NCBI GenBank assembly: GCA_013202315.1
Contig: JABMRZ010000301.1
Location: 1-11,772, forward strand
Reading direction: 5' to 3'
DNA length: 11,772 nucleotides
Source of the DNA: Candidatus Tariuqbacter arcticus
GTDB taxonomy: Bacteria; Electryoneota; Tariuqbacteria; Tariuqbacterales; Tariuqbacteraceae
In this document: positions 1-7,906 of the stretch, piece by piece
How the letters are laid out: the number at the start of each line of letters is the position of its first letter
Position numbering within the stretch: position 1 is the stretch's first letter
Made by a program: the position numbers and the translations under genes
The notes under the pieces: model-generated
What the model was told of the DNA's origin: nothing
What the model saw: only the letters and a program-made list of their open reading frames with translations
Databases searched by the model: none

Positions 1-11
1 ATTCGTATTAG

Positions 12-49
12 TTTTGAGTTGTGAATTTTGAATTTTGAATTTTGAATTT
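12..49. repeat. Heptamer tandem array, unit TTTTGAA, upstream of fliE
   Basis: Seen directly: three perfect TTTTGAA units at 26-46, two degenerate in-phase units before them (12-25) and a partial unit after. The stretch is non-coding and AT-rich. Heptameric short tandem repeats in spacers are known from cyanobacteria (STRR elements). Any relationship here is only by analogy. Two other spacers in this window carry heptamer arrays with different units. Confidence 0.8.
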
Positions 50-123
50 GTTTCGTGTTTCTGATTTCGATTTTAGAATTTAGTTCCGGCTCGTCCGGGT
101 TAGGAAAGTTACAAATTTAATAT

Positions 124-129
124 AGAGGG
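124..129 (+). promoter_or_regulatory. Ribosome binding site of fliE (AGAGGG)
   Basis: AGAGGG lies 5 bases before the ATG at 135 and supports that start. The remaining upstream sequence (1-123) shows the heptamer array and a small CCGG-CTCGT-CCGG dyad at 86-98. I could not recognise a promoter there. Confidence 0.6.
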
Positions 130-134
130 TTATA

Positions 135-437
135 ATGGATAGGATATCGGGTTTACCTCAACAATATCGGGATATCCTAAAGGGGATGACTCCCAAAGGT
201 AAAGAGGGCGCTGACGAGACATCTTTTAAGGATGTCATCAGCCAATTCATTAAGGATGTCGACACTATGCAGAAGGTTTCTGATGAGTCGGTGAAGAATT
301 ACGCTACGGGGGAGATTACGGACATACATCAGGTTATGAAGGCTGCCGAAGAAGCCAATATGTCGTTTCAATTGATGATGGAAGTCCGAAACCGCTTAGT
401 TGAGTCCTATCGTGAAATAATGCGTATGCAGGTTTAA
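135..437 (+). CDS. fliE: Flagellar hook-basal body complex protein FliE
   Basis: FliE is the small rod-base protein that joins the FliF MS ring to the proximal rod, and it is secreted by the flagellar type III apparatus. The 100-residue product has the usual FliE length. It shows the family pattern: an N-terminal segment, SFKDVISQFIKDVD, then TGEITDIHQVMKAAEEA, and the conserved ending VRNRLVESYREIMRMQV. The ATG has an AGAGGG ribosome site 5 bases upstream. It is the first gene of the block and is followed after 42 bases by fliF, which is the usual order. Nothing is truncated. Assignment rests on the C-terminal motif and the gene order, and I consider it firm. Confidence 0.96.
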   Translation: MDRISGLPQQYRDILKGMTPKGKEGADETSFKDVISQFIKDVDTMQKVSDESVKNYATGEITDIHQVMKAAEEANMSFQLMMEVRNRLVESYREIMRMQV

Positions 438-479
438 TCGGATGATATTGCAGATTTTGATTTATTGAAGGGAATCATA

Positions 480-2057
480 ATGGCTACAATGACCGGTTTT
501 TGGGGACAGGTTAAGCAAATGCTGGCGAAATTCAGCTTTGGTCAGAAGATGTCTTTGGGGATGTTGGCTGTCAGTTTGGTAATCGGTTTCATTTTAATAA
601 TGAGTTGGGCCTCTCGGCCCAAGTTCACCGTGTTGTTTTCCACCTTGAATCCGAAAGACGCGGGCCGCATCATTGATGAATTGAAGACGGCAAAGGTGCC
701 TTACAAGCTTGAATCCGGGGGGACGCTCATTCTTGTCCCGGAGGACGAGGTTTATGAGCAGCGGATGAAATTCGCCACTCTGGGAATTCCGCAGGAGGGT
801 ATTGTTGGTTATGAGATATTCGATGAGACGAAGTTGGGGATGACCGATTTTATCCAGAAATTGAACTATCATCGGGCACTTGAAGGGGAACTCGCTCGGA
901 CTTTAACCAGCATAGATGAGATATCTCAGGCTCGGGTGCATATAGTCATACCCAAGCCGGCTTTATTTGAGGAGGACAAGAAGCTGACCACCGCTTCGGT
1001 TGTAATCAGGCTTAGAGGCAGCAGCGCACTGAATCGGGAGCAGGTTCAGGGAGTGGCGAATTTAGTGGCTTCTTCGGTGGAAGGGCTGATACCGGAGAAT
1101 ATTTCCATCGTCGATTCGCGGGGGAATGTACTTTCCAGTAAATTGGTCAAGGATCGGGGGGTGGCGCTTTCGTCTGCGCAATATGATTTACGCAGTCAGA
1201 TAGAGATGTATTTGGAAGAGAAGGCGCAGTCGATGTTACTTAGCGCTTTAGGTCCGAACCGTTCGATAGTCCGGGTGACCACCGATTTGAATTTCAACCG
1301 GATAGAGCGGACCAAGCAGACATACGATCCTGAAGGTCAGGTTGTTCGGAGCGAGGAGGTATGCACTAAAGCTGCTTCTTCGGGTTCTGAGACCCCTCAG
1401 CCGTCCACAAGCAGTACTTCAGAGGATCAGGAATCGACGATAACCAATTACGAGATAACCAATACCTTAGAGCATGTAGTCAATTCGACGGGGAATATCG
1501 AGCGGCTTTCGGTAGCGGTTTTGGTGGACGGGAATTATCGGACGATAACGGATGCGAGCGGCGAAGATACGGAGGAATATATAGAGCGTTCCACGGATGA
1601 ATTGGATAAGCTGGGGGCTGTAGTCAAGAATGCAATCGGCTTCAATCCTGCGCGGGGGGATCAGATAACGGTCACCAGTATGGCGTTCGGTAGAGGCCGG
1701 GTGGTGGAGGTTGAAGCGGAGTTCGCTCAGATAGCGCGGTATGAATTTTGGCAGAGTCTCATTCAAAAGGTTTTACTGGGAATAATTGGGGTGATAATAC
1801 TTCTCGTTGTGCGCAGGTTATTCCAAAAGTTGCGGAAGTTGATGGAGACTATAGCTGTGCCAGCGCCGGTTCCGGAAGTGGGTGTAACTGCTGAGGGAAT
1901 ACGCGCGAAAGCAATGGAAGAAGTCGGCCGCTTAGAAGAGGAAATATCATTGGGAGGTATCAGGAAGGCTGAAATCCAGAAGAAAATTAGCGAGTTCATA
2001 ATAGAACAACCCGCAGAAGCGACTCAATTAATAAGAACCTGGTTATATGAGGAGTAA
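480..2057 (+). CDS. fliF: Flagellar MS-ring protein FliF
   Basis: FliF forms the MS ring in the inner membrane, houses the export gate and carries FliG on its cytoplasmic tail. The 525-residue product has the family architecture: a transmembrane helix near residues 24-43, a long periplasmic ring-building region with FSTLNPKDAGRI and LEGELARTL...ARVHIVIPKPALF, and a low-complexity Ser/Thr/Gln/Glu stretch around residues 296-321. A second helix lies near 428-445 and a cytoplasmic tail follows, ending QLIRTWLYEE, the typical FliG-binding end. I chose the ATG at 480 because AAGGGA sits 6 bases upstream. An in-frame TTG at 465 would include that site in the coding region. fliG begins 4 bases after the stop. 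Confidence 0.96.
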   Translation: MATMTGFWGQVKQMLAKFSFGQKMSLGMLAVSLVIGFILIMSWASRPKFTVLFSTLNPKDAGRIIDELKTAKVPYKLESGGTLILVPEDEVYEQRMKFATLGIPQEGIVGYEIFDETKLGMTDFIQKLNYHRALEGELARTLTSIDEISQARVHIVIPKPALFEEDKKLTTASVVIRLRGSSALNREQVQGVANLVASSVEGLIPENISIVDSRGNVLSSKLVKDRGVALSSAQYDLRSQIEMYLEEKAQSMLLSALGPNRSIVRVTTDLNFNRIERTKQTYDPEGQVVRSEEVCTKAASSGSETPQPSTSSTSEDQESTITNYEITNTLEHVVNSTGNIERLSVAVLVDGNYRTITDASGEDTEEYIERSTDELDKLGAVVKNAIGFNPARGDQITVTSMAFGRGRVVEVEAEFAQIARYEFWQSLIQKVLLGIIGVIILLVVRRLFQKLRKLMETIAVPAPVPEVGVTAEGIRAKAMEEVGRLEEEISLGGIRKAEIQKKISEFIIEQPAEATQLIRTWLYEE

Positions 2058-2061
2058 AGCA

Positions 2062-3096
2062 ATGGTAAAAGTATCCACAGGTAGAAGAGGATTGAGTTAT
2101 GCGAGTATAACCGGAGCTCAAAAAACCGCGGTTTTAATGATCAGCATCGGTTCGGAGGCTTCAGCGGCAATTCTTCAGAATCTATCTACGAGCGAAGCGG
2201 AGGATGTCGCCCGGGAGATAGTGGGAATGAATAATGTCGATTCCGAGACCATTGACAGAGTAGTCGAAGAATTCCAGCAGATGATGACCGCCAGGGAATA
2301 TGTTGCGGTTGGAGGGGCCAATTATGCGCAGGAGATTTTAGAGAAGGCACTGGGGGAAGAACAGGCGCTCGAATTCATCAAGAAGGCGGAAAGGGCTCTT
2401 CAAGTGAAGGGTTTCAATGTATTGAAGGATGTCGATCCTAATCAGTTATTAACTTTTATTCAGAAGGAACATCCTCAGACAATAGCTTTCGTGATGACGC
2501 AGTTGAATCCGGTTCAAGCCGCTTCAGTGCTGGCTGATTTGCCACCTAATCTTCAGAGTGAGGTAGTTTATCGTTTCGCCACGATGGAGCGGGTGACCCC
2601 GGAGAGTATTCGCAGTGTGGAGATGGTATTGGAGTCGAGGGTTGATTTCTCTGCGGGCGTTTCCAAAATAGGCGGGGTCAAGGCTTTGGCGGAGATACTG
2701 AATTTAGTGGGCACTTCGTCTGAAAAATCCATTTTAGGAAATCTGTCGGAGCAGGATCCGGAATTGGCTACAGAAATCAAGAATCTAATGTTCGTGTTCG
2801 AGGATATCGTTTTGCTGGATGACCGGTCGGTGCAGAGGGTGCTGAAGGAAATCGACAATAAGGAATTGTCGATGGCGCTGAAGCATACCAACCCGGAAGT
2901 AAAGCGGAAGATTTTGTCCAATTTATCCGAACGGGCGGCTCAAATGGTGGAAGAGGAGATGTCTTATATGGGGCCGGTTCGTTTGCGGGATGTTGAAGAT
3001 GCACAACAGCGAGTAGTCGATATCCTGCGCAAGCTTGAGGAAGAAGGGTTAATCGTCATCGTCGGGGGTGATAAGGCTGAAGAAATGGTGGAATGA
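2062..3096 (+). CDS. fliG: Flagellar motor switch protein FliG
   Basis: FliG is the rotor ring protein: its N-terminal domain binds FliF, its middle domain binds FliM, and its C-terminal domain meets the stator. The 344-residue length is normal. Visible marks are the N-terminal GAQKTAVLMISIG, the middle-domain EHPQ motif at residues 136-139 followed by LADLPPNLQSEVV, and the C-terminal domain with MFVFEDIVLLDDRSVQRVL (about 243-261) and YMGPVRLRDVEDAQQ. An in-frame ATG at 2047 would overlap fliF by 11 bases and has no ribosome site. The ATG at 2062 has GAGGAG (2049-2054) 7 bases upstream, so I prefer it. That ribosome site lies inside the end of fliF, which suggests translational coupling. 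Confidence 0.96.
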   Translation: MVKVSTGRRGLSYASITGAQKTAVLMISIGSEASAAILQNLSTSEAEDVAREIVGMNNVDSETIDRVVEEFQQMMTAREYVAVGGANYAQEILEKALGEEQALEFIKKAERALQVKGFNVLKDVDPNQLLTFIQKEHPQTIAFVMTQLNPVQAASVLADLPPNLQSEVVYRFATMERVTPESIRSVEMVLESRVDFSAGVSKIGGVKALAEILNLVGTSSEKSILGNLSEQDPELATEIKNLMFVFEDIVLLDDRSVQRVLKEIDNKELSMALKHTNPEVKRKILSNLSERAAQMVEEEMSYMGPVRLRDVEDAQQRVVDILRKLEEEGLIVIVGGDKAEEMVE

Positions 3097-3140
3097 TGAT
3101 TGTCGGTTTTCGGTTTATCCGATTTTAGGTTACAATTAGG

Positions 3141-3168
3141 AATTACTTATTTATTATCAATTACTTAT
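3141..3168. repeat. Direct repeat AATTACTTAT, two copies 18 bp apart, at fliH start
   Basis: Seen directly: AATTACTTAT at 3141-3150 and again at 3159-3168, with the second copy running into the fliH ATG. The nearest ribosome-like site, AGGA at 3138-3141, is 25 bases from that ATG but would be 8 bases away if one 18-bp unit were absent. The repeat may be a slippage duplication that displaced the ribosome site. This is inference. Confidence 0.6.
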
Positions 3169-3829
3169 GCAAGATGCGAAACCATATCAAGCGCCTGATT
3201 TTCAGGCGGAGCGGTCTGCTAATGAGCGGCGGGAATCTCGACTGGAATATTTGACTCGTACAGCCGCTGAACAACTGAAGGCTATACGCAAACGGTATGA
3301 GGAGCAAATCAAGGCTTTGGTGCAGGCGCACCGGAGTGAAATAGAACGAGTGTCGGAGGAGTCGTTTAAAGAGGGCAGGCAGAAGGGTTTAGACGAAGGT
3401 CATATTTCGGTTCAGAACGCATTGGAAAGCCTGGAGAAATTAGGGCAGGGATTAGCCGCTTCAGAGAAGGCGTTCTTACTTAATGCGGAGCGGCATGTGA
3501 TAACTTTGGCTTTGGCGGTCGCAAAGCGGATAATAGGGCGGGAAGTTGAGTCGGACAGGGAGATTGTACTGCATACTGTCAGGGAATCGCTGAAGCAGGT
3601 GGCGGACAAGGCGACGATAATCATTCGAGTGAATCCTGAAGAGTTGGACAATGTTATTTCGCATCGGCGGGAGCTGCAGGCGATTGACAGGAATTTTCCG
3701 GAATTGGAATTTGAGGCGGATGAGAAGATTTCGCTGGGAGCGTGTGTGGTGGAAACACGCACAGGTTCGATAGACGGCAGGTTTGAATCTCAATTGGAAG
3801 AGATTGAGCGGAATTTCATCGGTGGATGA
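3167..3829 (+). CDS. fliH: Flagellar export ATPase regulator FliH
   Basis: FliH binds the FliI ATPase, restrains it and ties it to the C ring during export. The 220-residue product has an N-terminal charged helical region likely to form a coiled coil (about 20-65). It then has F67 with a GxxxGxxxG run at residues 70, 74 and 78, a hallmark of FliH. A C-terminal V-ATPase-E-like domain follows (AVAKRIIGREVE, then RVNPEELD and LGACVVETRTGSIDGRFESQLEEI). The position between fliG and fliI agrees. The start is uncertain: the ATG at 3167 has no ribosome site at normal distance. An in-frame ATT at 3149 has AGGA 7 bases upstream and would add six residues. ATT is a rare start, so ATG is listed. Confidence 0.92.
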   Translation: MQDAKPYQAPDFQAERSANERRESRLEYLTRTAAEQLKAIRKRYEEQIKALVQAHRSEIERVSEESFKEGRQKGLDEGHISVQNALESLEKLGQGLAASEKAFLLNAERHVITLALAVAKRIIGREVESDREIVLHTVRESLKQVADKATIIIRVNPEELDNVISHRRELQAIDRNFPELEFEADEKISLGACVVETRTGSIDGRFESQLEEIERNFIGG

Positions 3830-3956
3830 TTATATAGTATCAGGCGCCAAGTATAAGGTAGTAATATGTGATGAAACTGGTATTGAAATGGTATGAAAGA
3901 TATTTTTTATAAGACAATTAGAGTTGTTATTCAATAAATATTAAAGCCAGAGTTAT

Positions 3957-5282
3957 ATGCATACAAACCCAGATATGGGATTGATATTCGGCAGATACGA
4001 GCATTTGTTGGAGCTTATTGAACCGATTCGTCCGGTGGGGCAGGTGATAAAGGTTGTGGGTTTGGTGATAGAATCTGAGGGACCATCGGCATCGGTGGGT
4101 GAGATTTGCCTGGTTTCGACCGAGGAAGGCAGGCGTCCGGCGGAAGTTGTCGGGTTTCATGATAATAGGGTATTATTAATGCCGTTAGGGGAAATGTCCG
4201 GATTGACGCCAGGCGCGAAGGTCATCGCCACCGGATCGCCTTTGAGGGTGAGTGTTGGCGATGAACTTTTAGGGAGGGTGCTGGATGGGTTGGGCGAGCC
4301 GATGGATGGAAATGGACCGCTTCCGATAGATGAGAAGCGTGATGTGGTGGCGAGCCCTCCTATGGCTTTGAAGCGAAAGCGGATAACCGAGTCGATTGCC
4401 ACCGGCATCCGGTCGATCGATGCGCTTAATACTATTGGCAAGGGTCAGCGGATGGGGATATTTTCCGGGAGCGGGGTAGGGAAGAGCATCATTTTGGGGA
4501 TGATAGCACGAAATACTTCCGCTGATGTGAATGTGGTGGCTTTGGTGGGTGAGCGGGGCAGGGAAGTCCGGGAATTCTTAGAGCGGGATTTGGGGGAGGA
4601 AGGATTGAAGCGGTCGGTAGTGGTAATCGCAACTTCGGATAAGCCTTCTTTAATCAGGATAAAGGCATCGTTAGTCGCCACCACAATCGCTGAATATTTT
4701 CGAGATCAGGGCGCGGATGTGATGTTGATGATGGATTCTATCACGCGATTGGCGCTGGCTCAACGGGAAGTGGGGCTTTCAGTGGGAGAACCGCCGACCA
4801 CCCGGGGTTACACGCCTTCGGTTTTTGCGATGATGCCGCGATTGCTGGAGCGAGCCGGGACATCGGAAAAAGGCAGCATTACCGGGCTTTATAATGTATT
4901 GGTCGAAGGCGATGATATGGATGAGCCGGTCTCCGATCATTTGCGGTCCATACTTGATGGGCATATTGTTTTATCGCGGCGGCTGGCTTCCCTGAATCAC
5001 TATCCGGCGGTGGACATACTCCCTTCCATCAGCCGGGTGATGATAGATGTTGTGGATGAGGAGCATATGCGGTCGGCGCAAAGGGTCAAGGAAGTGGTCG
5101 CCACTTATCGGGAAGCGGAGGATTTGATAAACATCGGCGCGTATGCCAAAGGCTCCAATCCGAAGATAGATTTCGCCATCGAAGTGAATGATAAAGTGAA
5201 TAGTTTCCTCAAACAGGGGATTTTTGAAAGCGTGACTTTCAAAGAAATTCGCCAAGGGGTGATTAGTCTGCTGGATTCATAA
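3957..5282 (+). CDS. fliI: Flagellum-specific ATPase FliI
   Basis: FliI is the hexameric ATPase of the flagellar type III export apparatus, related to the F1 beta subunit. The 441-residue product is of normal length. It shows the Walker A loop GSGVGKS (171-177), the catalytic-glutamate segment GERGREV (about 198-204), and Walker B VMLMMD ending at D260. It also has the family segments PPTTRGYTPSVFAMMPRLLE (279-298) and PVSDHLRSILDGHIVLSR (324-341), and the early VVGLVIESEGP. All catalytic residues I looked for are present. The ATG has only a weak AGAG nearby, so the start is less certain than the identity. The 127-bp AT-rich gap before it is longer than at most other junctions in this block. 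fliJ follows after 22 bases. Confidence 0.97.
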   Translation: MHTNPDMGLIFGRYEHLLELIEPIRPVGQVIKVVGLVIESEGPSASVGEICLVSTEEGRRPAEVVGFHDNRVLLMPLGEMSGLTPGAKVIATGSPLRVSVGDELLGRVLDGLGEPMDGNGPLPIDEKRDVVASPPMALKRKRITESIATGIRSIDALNTIGKGQRMGIFSGSGVGKSIILGMIARNTSADVNVVALVGERGREVREFLERDLGEEGLKRSVVVIATSDKPSLIRIKASLVATTIAEYFRDQGADVMLMMDSITRLALAQREVGLSVGEPPTTRGYTPSVFAMMPRLLERAGTSEKGSITGLYNVLVEGDDMDEPVSDHLRSILDGHIVLSRRLASLNHYPAVDILPSISRVMIDVVDEEHMRSAQRVKEVVATYREAEDLINIGAYAKGSNPKIDFAIEVNDKVNSFLKQGIFESVTFKEIRQGVISLLDS

Positions 5283-5304
5283 TACGGTCGATTCAAGGAA
5301 AGAC

Positions 5305-5766
5305 ATGGCTCGGTTCCGTTTTAAATTGCAGAAGGTATTGGATGTCCGCAGGAGCTTTGAGGACAATGCGAAGCGGGAATTTGGCGAGGCGAAGCGAGTT
5401 CTAGCGCAATTGACGGGAGCTCTTGAAGATTTGATAGACCAGCGGGAGTGTTTATTAATTGAAATGACTGAACATCGCAAGCAGGGGGCGATAGTGATGC
5501 AGTTCCAGGATGATATACAGCGTGAATGGCAGTTTCGGATGGATATTCGCCAACAAAAACATCGGATTAGGAAGGCGCAAGAGGAATTGGAAAACAAGCG
5601 TAAGAAGCTGGTTCAAGCGATGAAAGACAGAAAGATAATGGAAAAGCTTCGCGAGAGGAATTTGCAGGAATTTATGGAAAGTGTTAGGAAGGAAGAATTG
5701 AGGTTTTCGGATGAAATCGCCGGACGCAGTTCGCATTTCGCTGATAAACCGAAGATTGGAGAATGA
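5305..5766 (+). CDS. fliJ: Flagellar export chaperone/stalk protein FliJ
   Basis: FliJ is a small coiled-coil protein that inserts into the FliI hexamer, as F1 gamma does, and helps drive export. The 153-residue product begins with the typical ARFRFKLQKVLDVRR. It is almost entirely charged, heptad-like helix, rich in Arg, Lys, Glu and Gln, with no membrane segment. AAGGAAAG lies just before the ATG. It follows fliI directly, the usual place, and ends 1 base before the next gene's start, so the two are probably translationally coupled. Sequence conservation in this family is weak, and the call rests on the N-terminal motif, composition, length and gene order. Confidence 0.9.
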   Translation: MARFRFKLQKVLDVRRSFEDNAKREFGEAKRVLAQLTGALEDLIDQRECLLIEMTEHRKQGAIVMQFQDDIQREWQFRMDIRQQKHRIRKAQEELENKRKKLVQAMKDRKIMEKLRERNLQEFMESVRKEELRFSDEIAGRSSHFADKPKIGE

Positions 5767-5767
5767 A

Positions 5768-6343
5768 ATGGCTGAGCGTGATAAACAAGAGACGATAATC
5801 GAGAAGTTGGAGCCGGGGAGGAAATCGCCTCTGTTGGCTTATATCGGGGCTTTTGTGTTAGTTTACCTGGTCTCGTGTGTGGTCATTTACTTCATTCTTA
5901 AGAGCCGCTACGAAGAGATATACGCTGAGTCGGCTGCCGCGGCTGATACAGCGGCGGTCGTTCCCAGTGACACGACTGAATTGGCTTTGGTGGATACGAC
6001 CAGGGAAATTGCACCGGCTGAAACACTTGAAGCTGCGCTGCCGGAGACAACTTATGTGGCGGTAGTGGATACCAGCTTATTAGCGATGGTGGGTGAAGTT
6101 CCCGCGGTCGAAGACACAACGCAGTTGGCGGAGCAGCGACGGAGGGTCGCCAGACTTGTTCGGATAATAGACAAGATGAATGCGAAGGAGACGGCTTCGA
6201 TTTTTGCCAAACTCGATGATGATTTCGTAGTTCAACTTCTTTTACGGATGAAAGAACGAAATGCGGCGAAGGTTTTAAGCATAATGCCCGCTTCAAGAGC
6301 GGCGAGACTCACGGCGAAAATCAGTGAGCAAATGAGAGGGTGA
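5768..6343 (+). CDS. MotE/YlxF-like membrane protein with MgtE-N-like C-terminal domain
   Basis: The 191-residue product has one membrane helix (about 22-44) after a short cytoplasmic N-terminus. A linker built of about eight octads with a Asp/Glu-Thr pair near the middle follows (57-121). The last 70 residues form a helical domain with KMNAKETASIFAKLDDDFVVQLLLRM cut by AAKVLSIMPASRAARL, the pattern of MgtE_N-like domains. Such genes sit between fliJ and fliK in many flagellar operons (YlxF in Bacillus). The related MotE of rhizobia is a periplasmic chaperone of the stator-associated MotC. The same order here supports a flagellar role, but the partner is unknown. I chose the ATG at 5768 because GGAG (5758-5761) stands 6 bases upstream. 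An in-frame ATG at 5711 lies inside fliJ. Confidence 0.85.
   Translation: MAERDKQETIIEKLEPGRKSPLLAYIGAFVLVYLVSCVVIYFILKSRYEEIYAESAAAADTAAVVPSDTTELALVDTTREIAPAETLEAALPETTYVAVVDTSLLAMVGEVPAVEDTTQLAEQRRRVARLVRIIDKMNAKETASIFAKLDDDFVVQLLLRMKERNAAKVLSIMPASRAARLTAKISEQMRG
5936..6130 (+). repeat. Octad-repeat linker, [D/E]-T every 8 residues
   Basis: Seen in the translation of the MotE-like gene. Asp/Glu-Thr pairs fall at residues 60, 68, 76, 85, 93, 101 and 116, spaced 8, 8, 9, 8, 8 and 15. Units read AAADTAAV, VPSDTTEL, ALVDTTRE, IAPAETLEA, ALPETTYV, AVVDTSLL, a degenerate unit, then VEDTTQLA. By topology this should be a periplasmic spacer between the membrane helix and the folded domain. Confidence 0.65.
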
Positions 6344-6354
6344 ATTTATTATGT

Positions 6355-6382
6355 GTCATTAGTCATTGGTCATTGGTCATTT
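6355..6382. repeat. Heptamer tandem array, unit GTCATTG, between motE-like gene and fliK
   Basis: Seen directly: four adjacent units GTCATTA, GTCATTG, GTCATTG and GTCATTT in the spacer just after the motE-like stop. A further heptamer pair, TAAATAA twice, stands at 6471-6484 before the fliK ribosome site. Between them, at 6455-6469, CGGGT-ATTAA-ACCCG forms a short perfect hairpin without a clear T tract. I see nothing else in this 156-bp spacer. Confidence 0.8.
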
Positions 6383-6454
6383 GGACGGGATAAGTTCTTG
6401 TTGAACAGATAGATTGAAGGAATGGTGAATTTAGTCGATTCTATTTGAAAGAAA

Positions 6455-6469
6455 CGGGTATTAAACCCG
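6455..6469 (+). other. Small hairpin CGGGT-ATTAA-ACCCG upstream of fliK
   Basis: A perfect 5-bp stem with a 5-base loop ending 30 bases before the fliK ATG. It is followed by AT-rich sequence but not a T run, so I do not call it a terminator. It may be chance or a local mRNA structure. Confidence 0.4.
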
Positions 6470-6499
6470 ATAAATAATAAATAACTGAGGTAGAGTCTC

Positions 6500-7765
6500 A
6501 TGAGAGGCTCAATTGCAGCAGAGGCTTTCCTGCCATTGGACGGGGCGGATTCGCGAGCCGGGCTTTTACCTGAATTAAAGCCGGAGTCGCTGGAGGGGGC
6601 GAACGGTGATTTCAGGGCGCTTTTAAGAAGCCAGCTCGCCAAGGAATCAGAAACGATTCCGCCTGAAGAGCGAGAACGCAACGGAATTGCCTTAGCGGTA
6701 AACGCAATGTCCACTTTGCCGAGTATCATTCAGTTTGATTCGCATTTGCATAAGCAATTAGCCGCTGAAGATTCCGACAGCCGGGCTGTTTTGGGGGATC
6801 TAATCGGCAGGATGAGGGATGCGGTCGCCAAGGGTGAAATCTCGGCTGAACAGGCGTTTACCCGCTTCAAAGAAAGAGCAGAAGAAGCTCTCGATCGCTC
6901 AAAAGCGCAGAATTTAGGCAGGCATTTTCACCAGCTGCAGGGTGAACTGCAGGGCTATAATGCTATTCAGCAGGCTCACGAAAAACTGCAGGCAATCAGA
7001 GAGGAAGCTTCACATTTGCGGGAACAGGCATTGAGAAACGCTCAAATTCAGACCGACATTAGGTTGATGGAGTCTGAAGTATGGGTGCAGCAGGTTTGGC
7101 CGCTGAATGAAGCTGAATCAATGTTCAACGATTTCGGGGAATCGGATGTCCCTTATAATCCCGATGCCGGTTTGCCGGATACGGGGGCGTTGGATAAGGA
7201 GCTTTTACAATGGGATAAGCAGTTTGAGGATGAGTGGCAGAACGCACAGTCCTGGAAATTTGAGGGGGGAGATACCGGCGCTTTTTCGGCGAAGATTTCC
7301 GCTATGAAGGAAGGCGCTTTCCAGGGTTTGGGCGGTGCGGTTCATCGGTCTATTCCTAACGGTGAAAAGCTCTTTGCCGATTTGGTGAAGAAGGTTCAAG
7401 TGAATTTGGAAGAGGGGAATTATCGGATGAATTTGGAACTGCACCCGGAGCATTTGGGCAGCTTGAAGATGCAAATTTCCCTTGAGGGTAATAGAATGAA
7501 GTCGCGATTTTTAGTTGAAAGCGAGGCGGTGCGCGATTTAATGGTTTCCAGATTGGATGAGCTGAGGGAGTCGCTGGGTCAATTCGGAGTATCGATTTCC
7601 GAGTTGGAAATCGCGGTTGTAAATACTGGGAAGAGCGTTTCAATTAATTCCCAAGGCTTTGAACCTTTTAGATTTGAAGGGGTGGTAGATTCGTCATTTA
7701 ACTTGGCGAAGGCGGCTTATTTTCAGTCGAGCGATGGGAATTGGTCGAACGCCTGGGTTATATGA
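6500..7765 (+). CDS. fliK: Flagellar hook-length control protein FliK
   Basis: FliK is the secreted ruler that measures the hook and switches export from hook to filament substrates. The 421-residue product ends in a typical Flg_hook domain (about 296-378): VQVNLEEGNYRMNLELHP, then EHLGSLKMQISLEG with the L-x-P-x-x-L-G core at 314-320, then LDELRESLGQFGVSISELEI. The N-terminal three quarters are unlike any family I recognise, as is usual for FliK. They are strongly helical and Glu/Gln-rich (about 100-195) rather than the Pro/Thr/Gln-rich linker common elsewhere. GAGG (6487-6490) stands 9 bases before the ATG. The ATG is centred in the palindrome TCTCATGAGA (6496-6505). Place in the operon agrees. 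Confidence 0.92.
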   Translation: MRGSIAAEAFLPLDGADSRAGLLPELKPESLEGANGDFRALLRSQLAKESETIPPEERERNGIALAVNAMSTLPSIIQFDSHLHKQLAAEDSDSRAVLGDLIGRMRDAVAKGEISAEQAFTRFKERAEEALDRSKAQNLGRHFHQLQGELQGYNAIQQAHEKLQAIREEASHLREQALRNAQIQTDIRLMESEVWVQQVWPLNEAESMFNDFGESDVPYNPDAGLPDTGALDKELLQWDKQFEDEWQNAQSWKFEGGDTGAFSAKISAMKEGAFQGLGGAVHRSIPNGEKLFADLVKKVQVNLEEGNYRMNLELHPEHLGSLKMQISLEGNRMKSRFLVESEAVRDLMVSRLDELRESLGQFGVSISELEIAVVNTGKSVSINSQGFEPFRFEGVVDSSFNLAKAAYFQSSDGNWSNAWVI

Positions 7766-7873
7766 GCATTTATTCGGACTAATGATAGGCAATAAATTCC
7801 CATTAAGGTAAGATCACCCATAAGTATGTTTTGGAGTTAAGCGATAGTTCTTTAAAATACAGTAGGATAGGAA

Positions 7874-7894
7874 GCTGTTCCGTTTAATGACAGC
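7874..7894. promoter_or_regulatory. Inverted repeat GCTGT-N11-ACAGC upstream of sigma-54 site
   Basis: A perfect 5-bp dyad with an 11-base spacer, 13 bases before the -24 element. It could be a site for a sigma-54 activator, though that is closer to the promoter than usual. It could also be a weak stem after fliK (an AT-rich tract AGTATTATTT follows), or chance. I cannot choose among these from sequence. Confidence 0.3.
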
Positions 7895-7906
7895 AGTATT
7901 ATTTAC

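Noticed and set aside
131..136. TATAAT hexamer upstream of fliE
   Set aside because: It overlaps the fliE ATG, so a transcript from it would lack the ribosome site and start codon. It is probably chance.
465..479. TTG as a longer FliF start
   Set aside because: It would place the AAGGGA ribosome site of the ATG at 480 inside the gene and has no good site of its own.
2047..2061. ATG at 2047 as the FliG start
   Set aside because: There is no ribosome site upstream, and it would overlap fliF. GAGGAG is well placed for the ATG at 2062.
3830..3956. Internal promoter before fliI (TTGAAA with a TATAAG)
   Set aside because: Spacing of the two elements is about 19 bases and the only hexamer at 17 bases matches poorly. 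The AT-rich spacer makes such hits likely by chance.
5711..5767. Longer N-terminus of the MotE-like protein starting inside fliJ
   Set aside because: GGAG is well placed for the ATG at 5768, and the added residues are a shadow of fliJ coding sequence.
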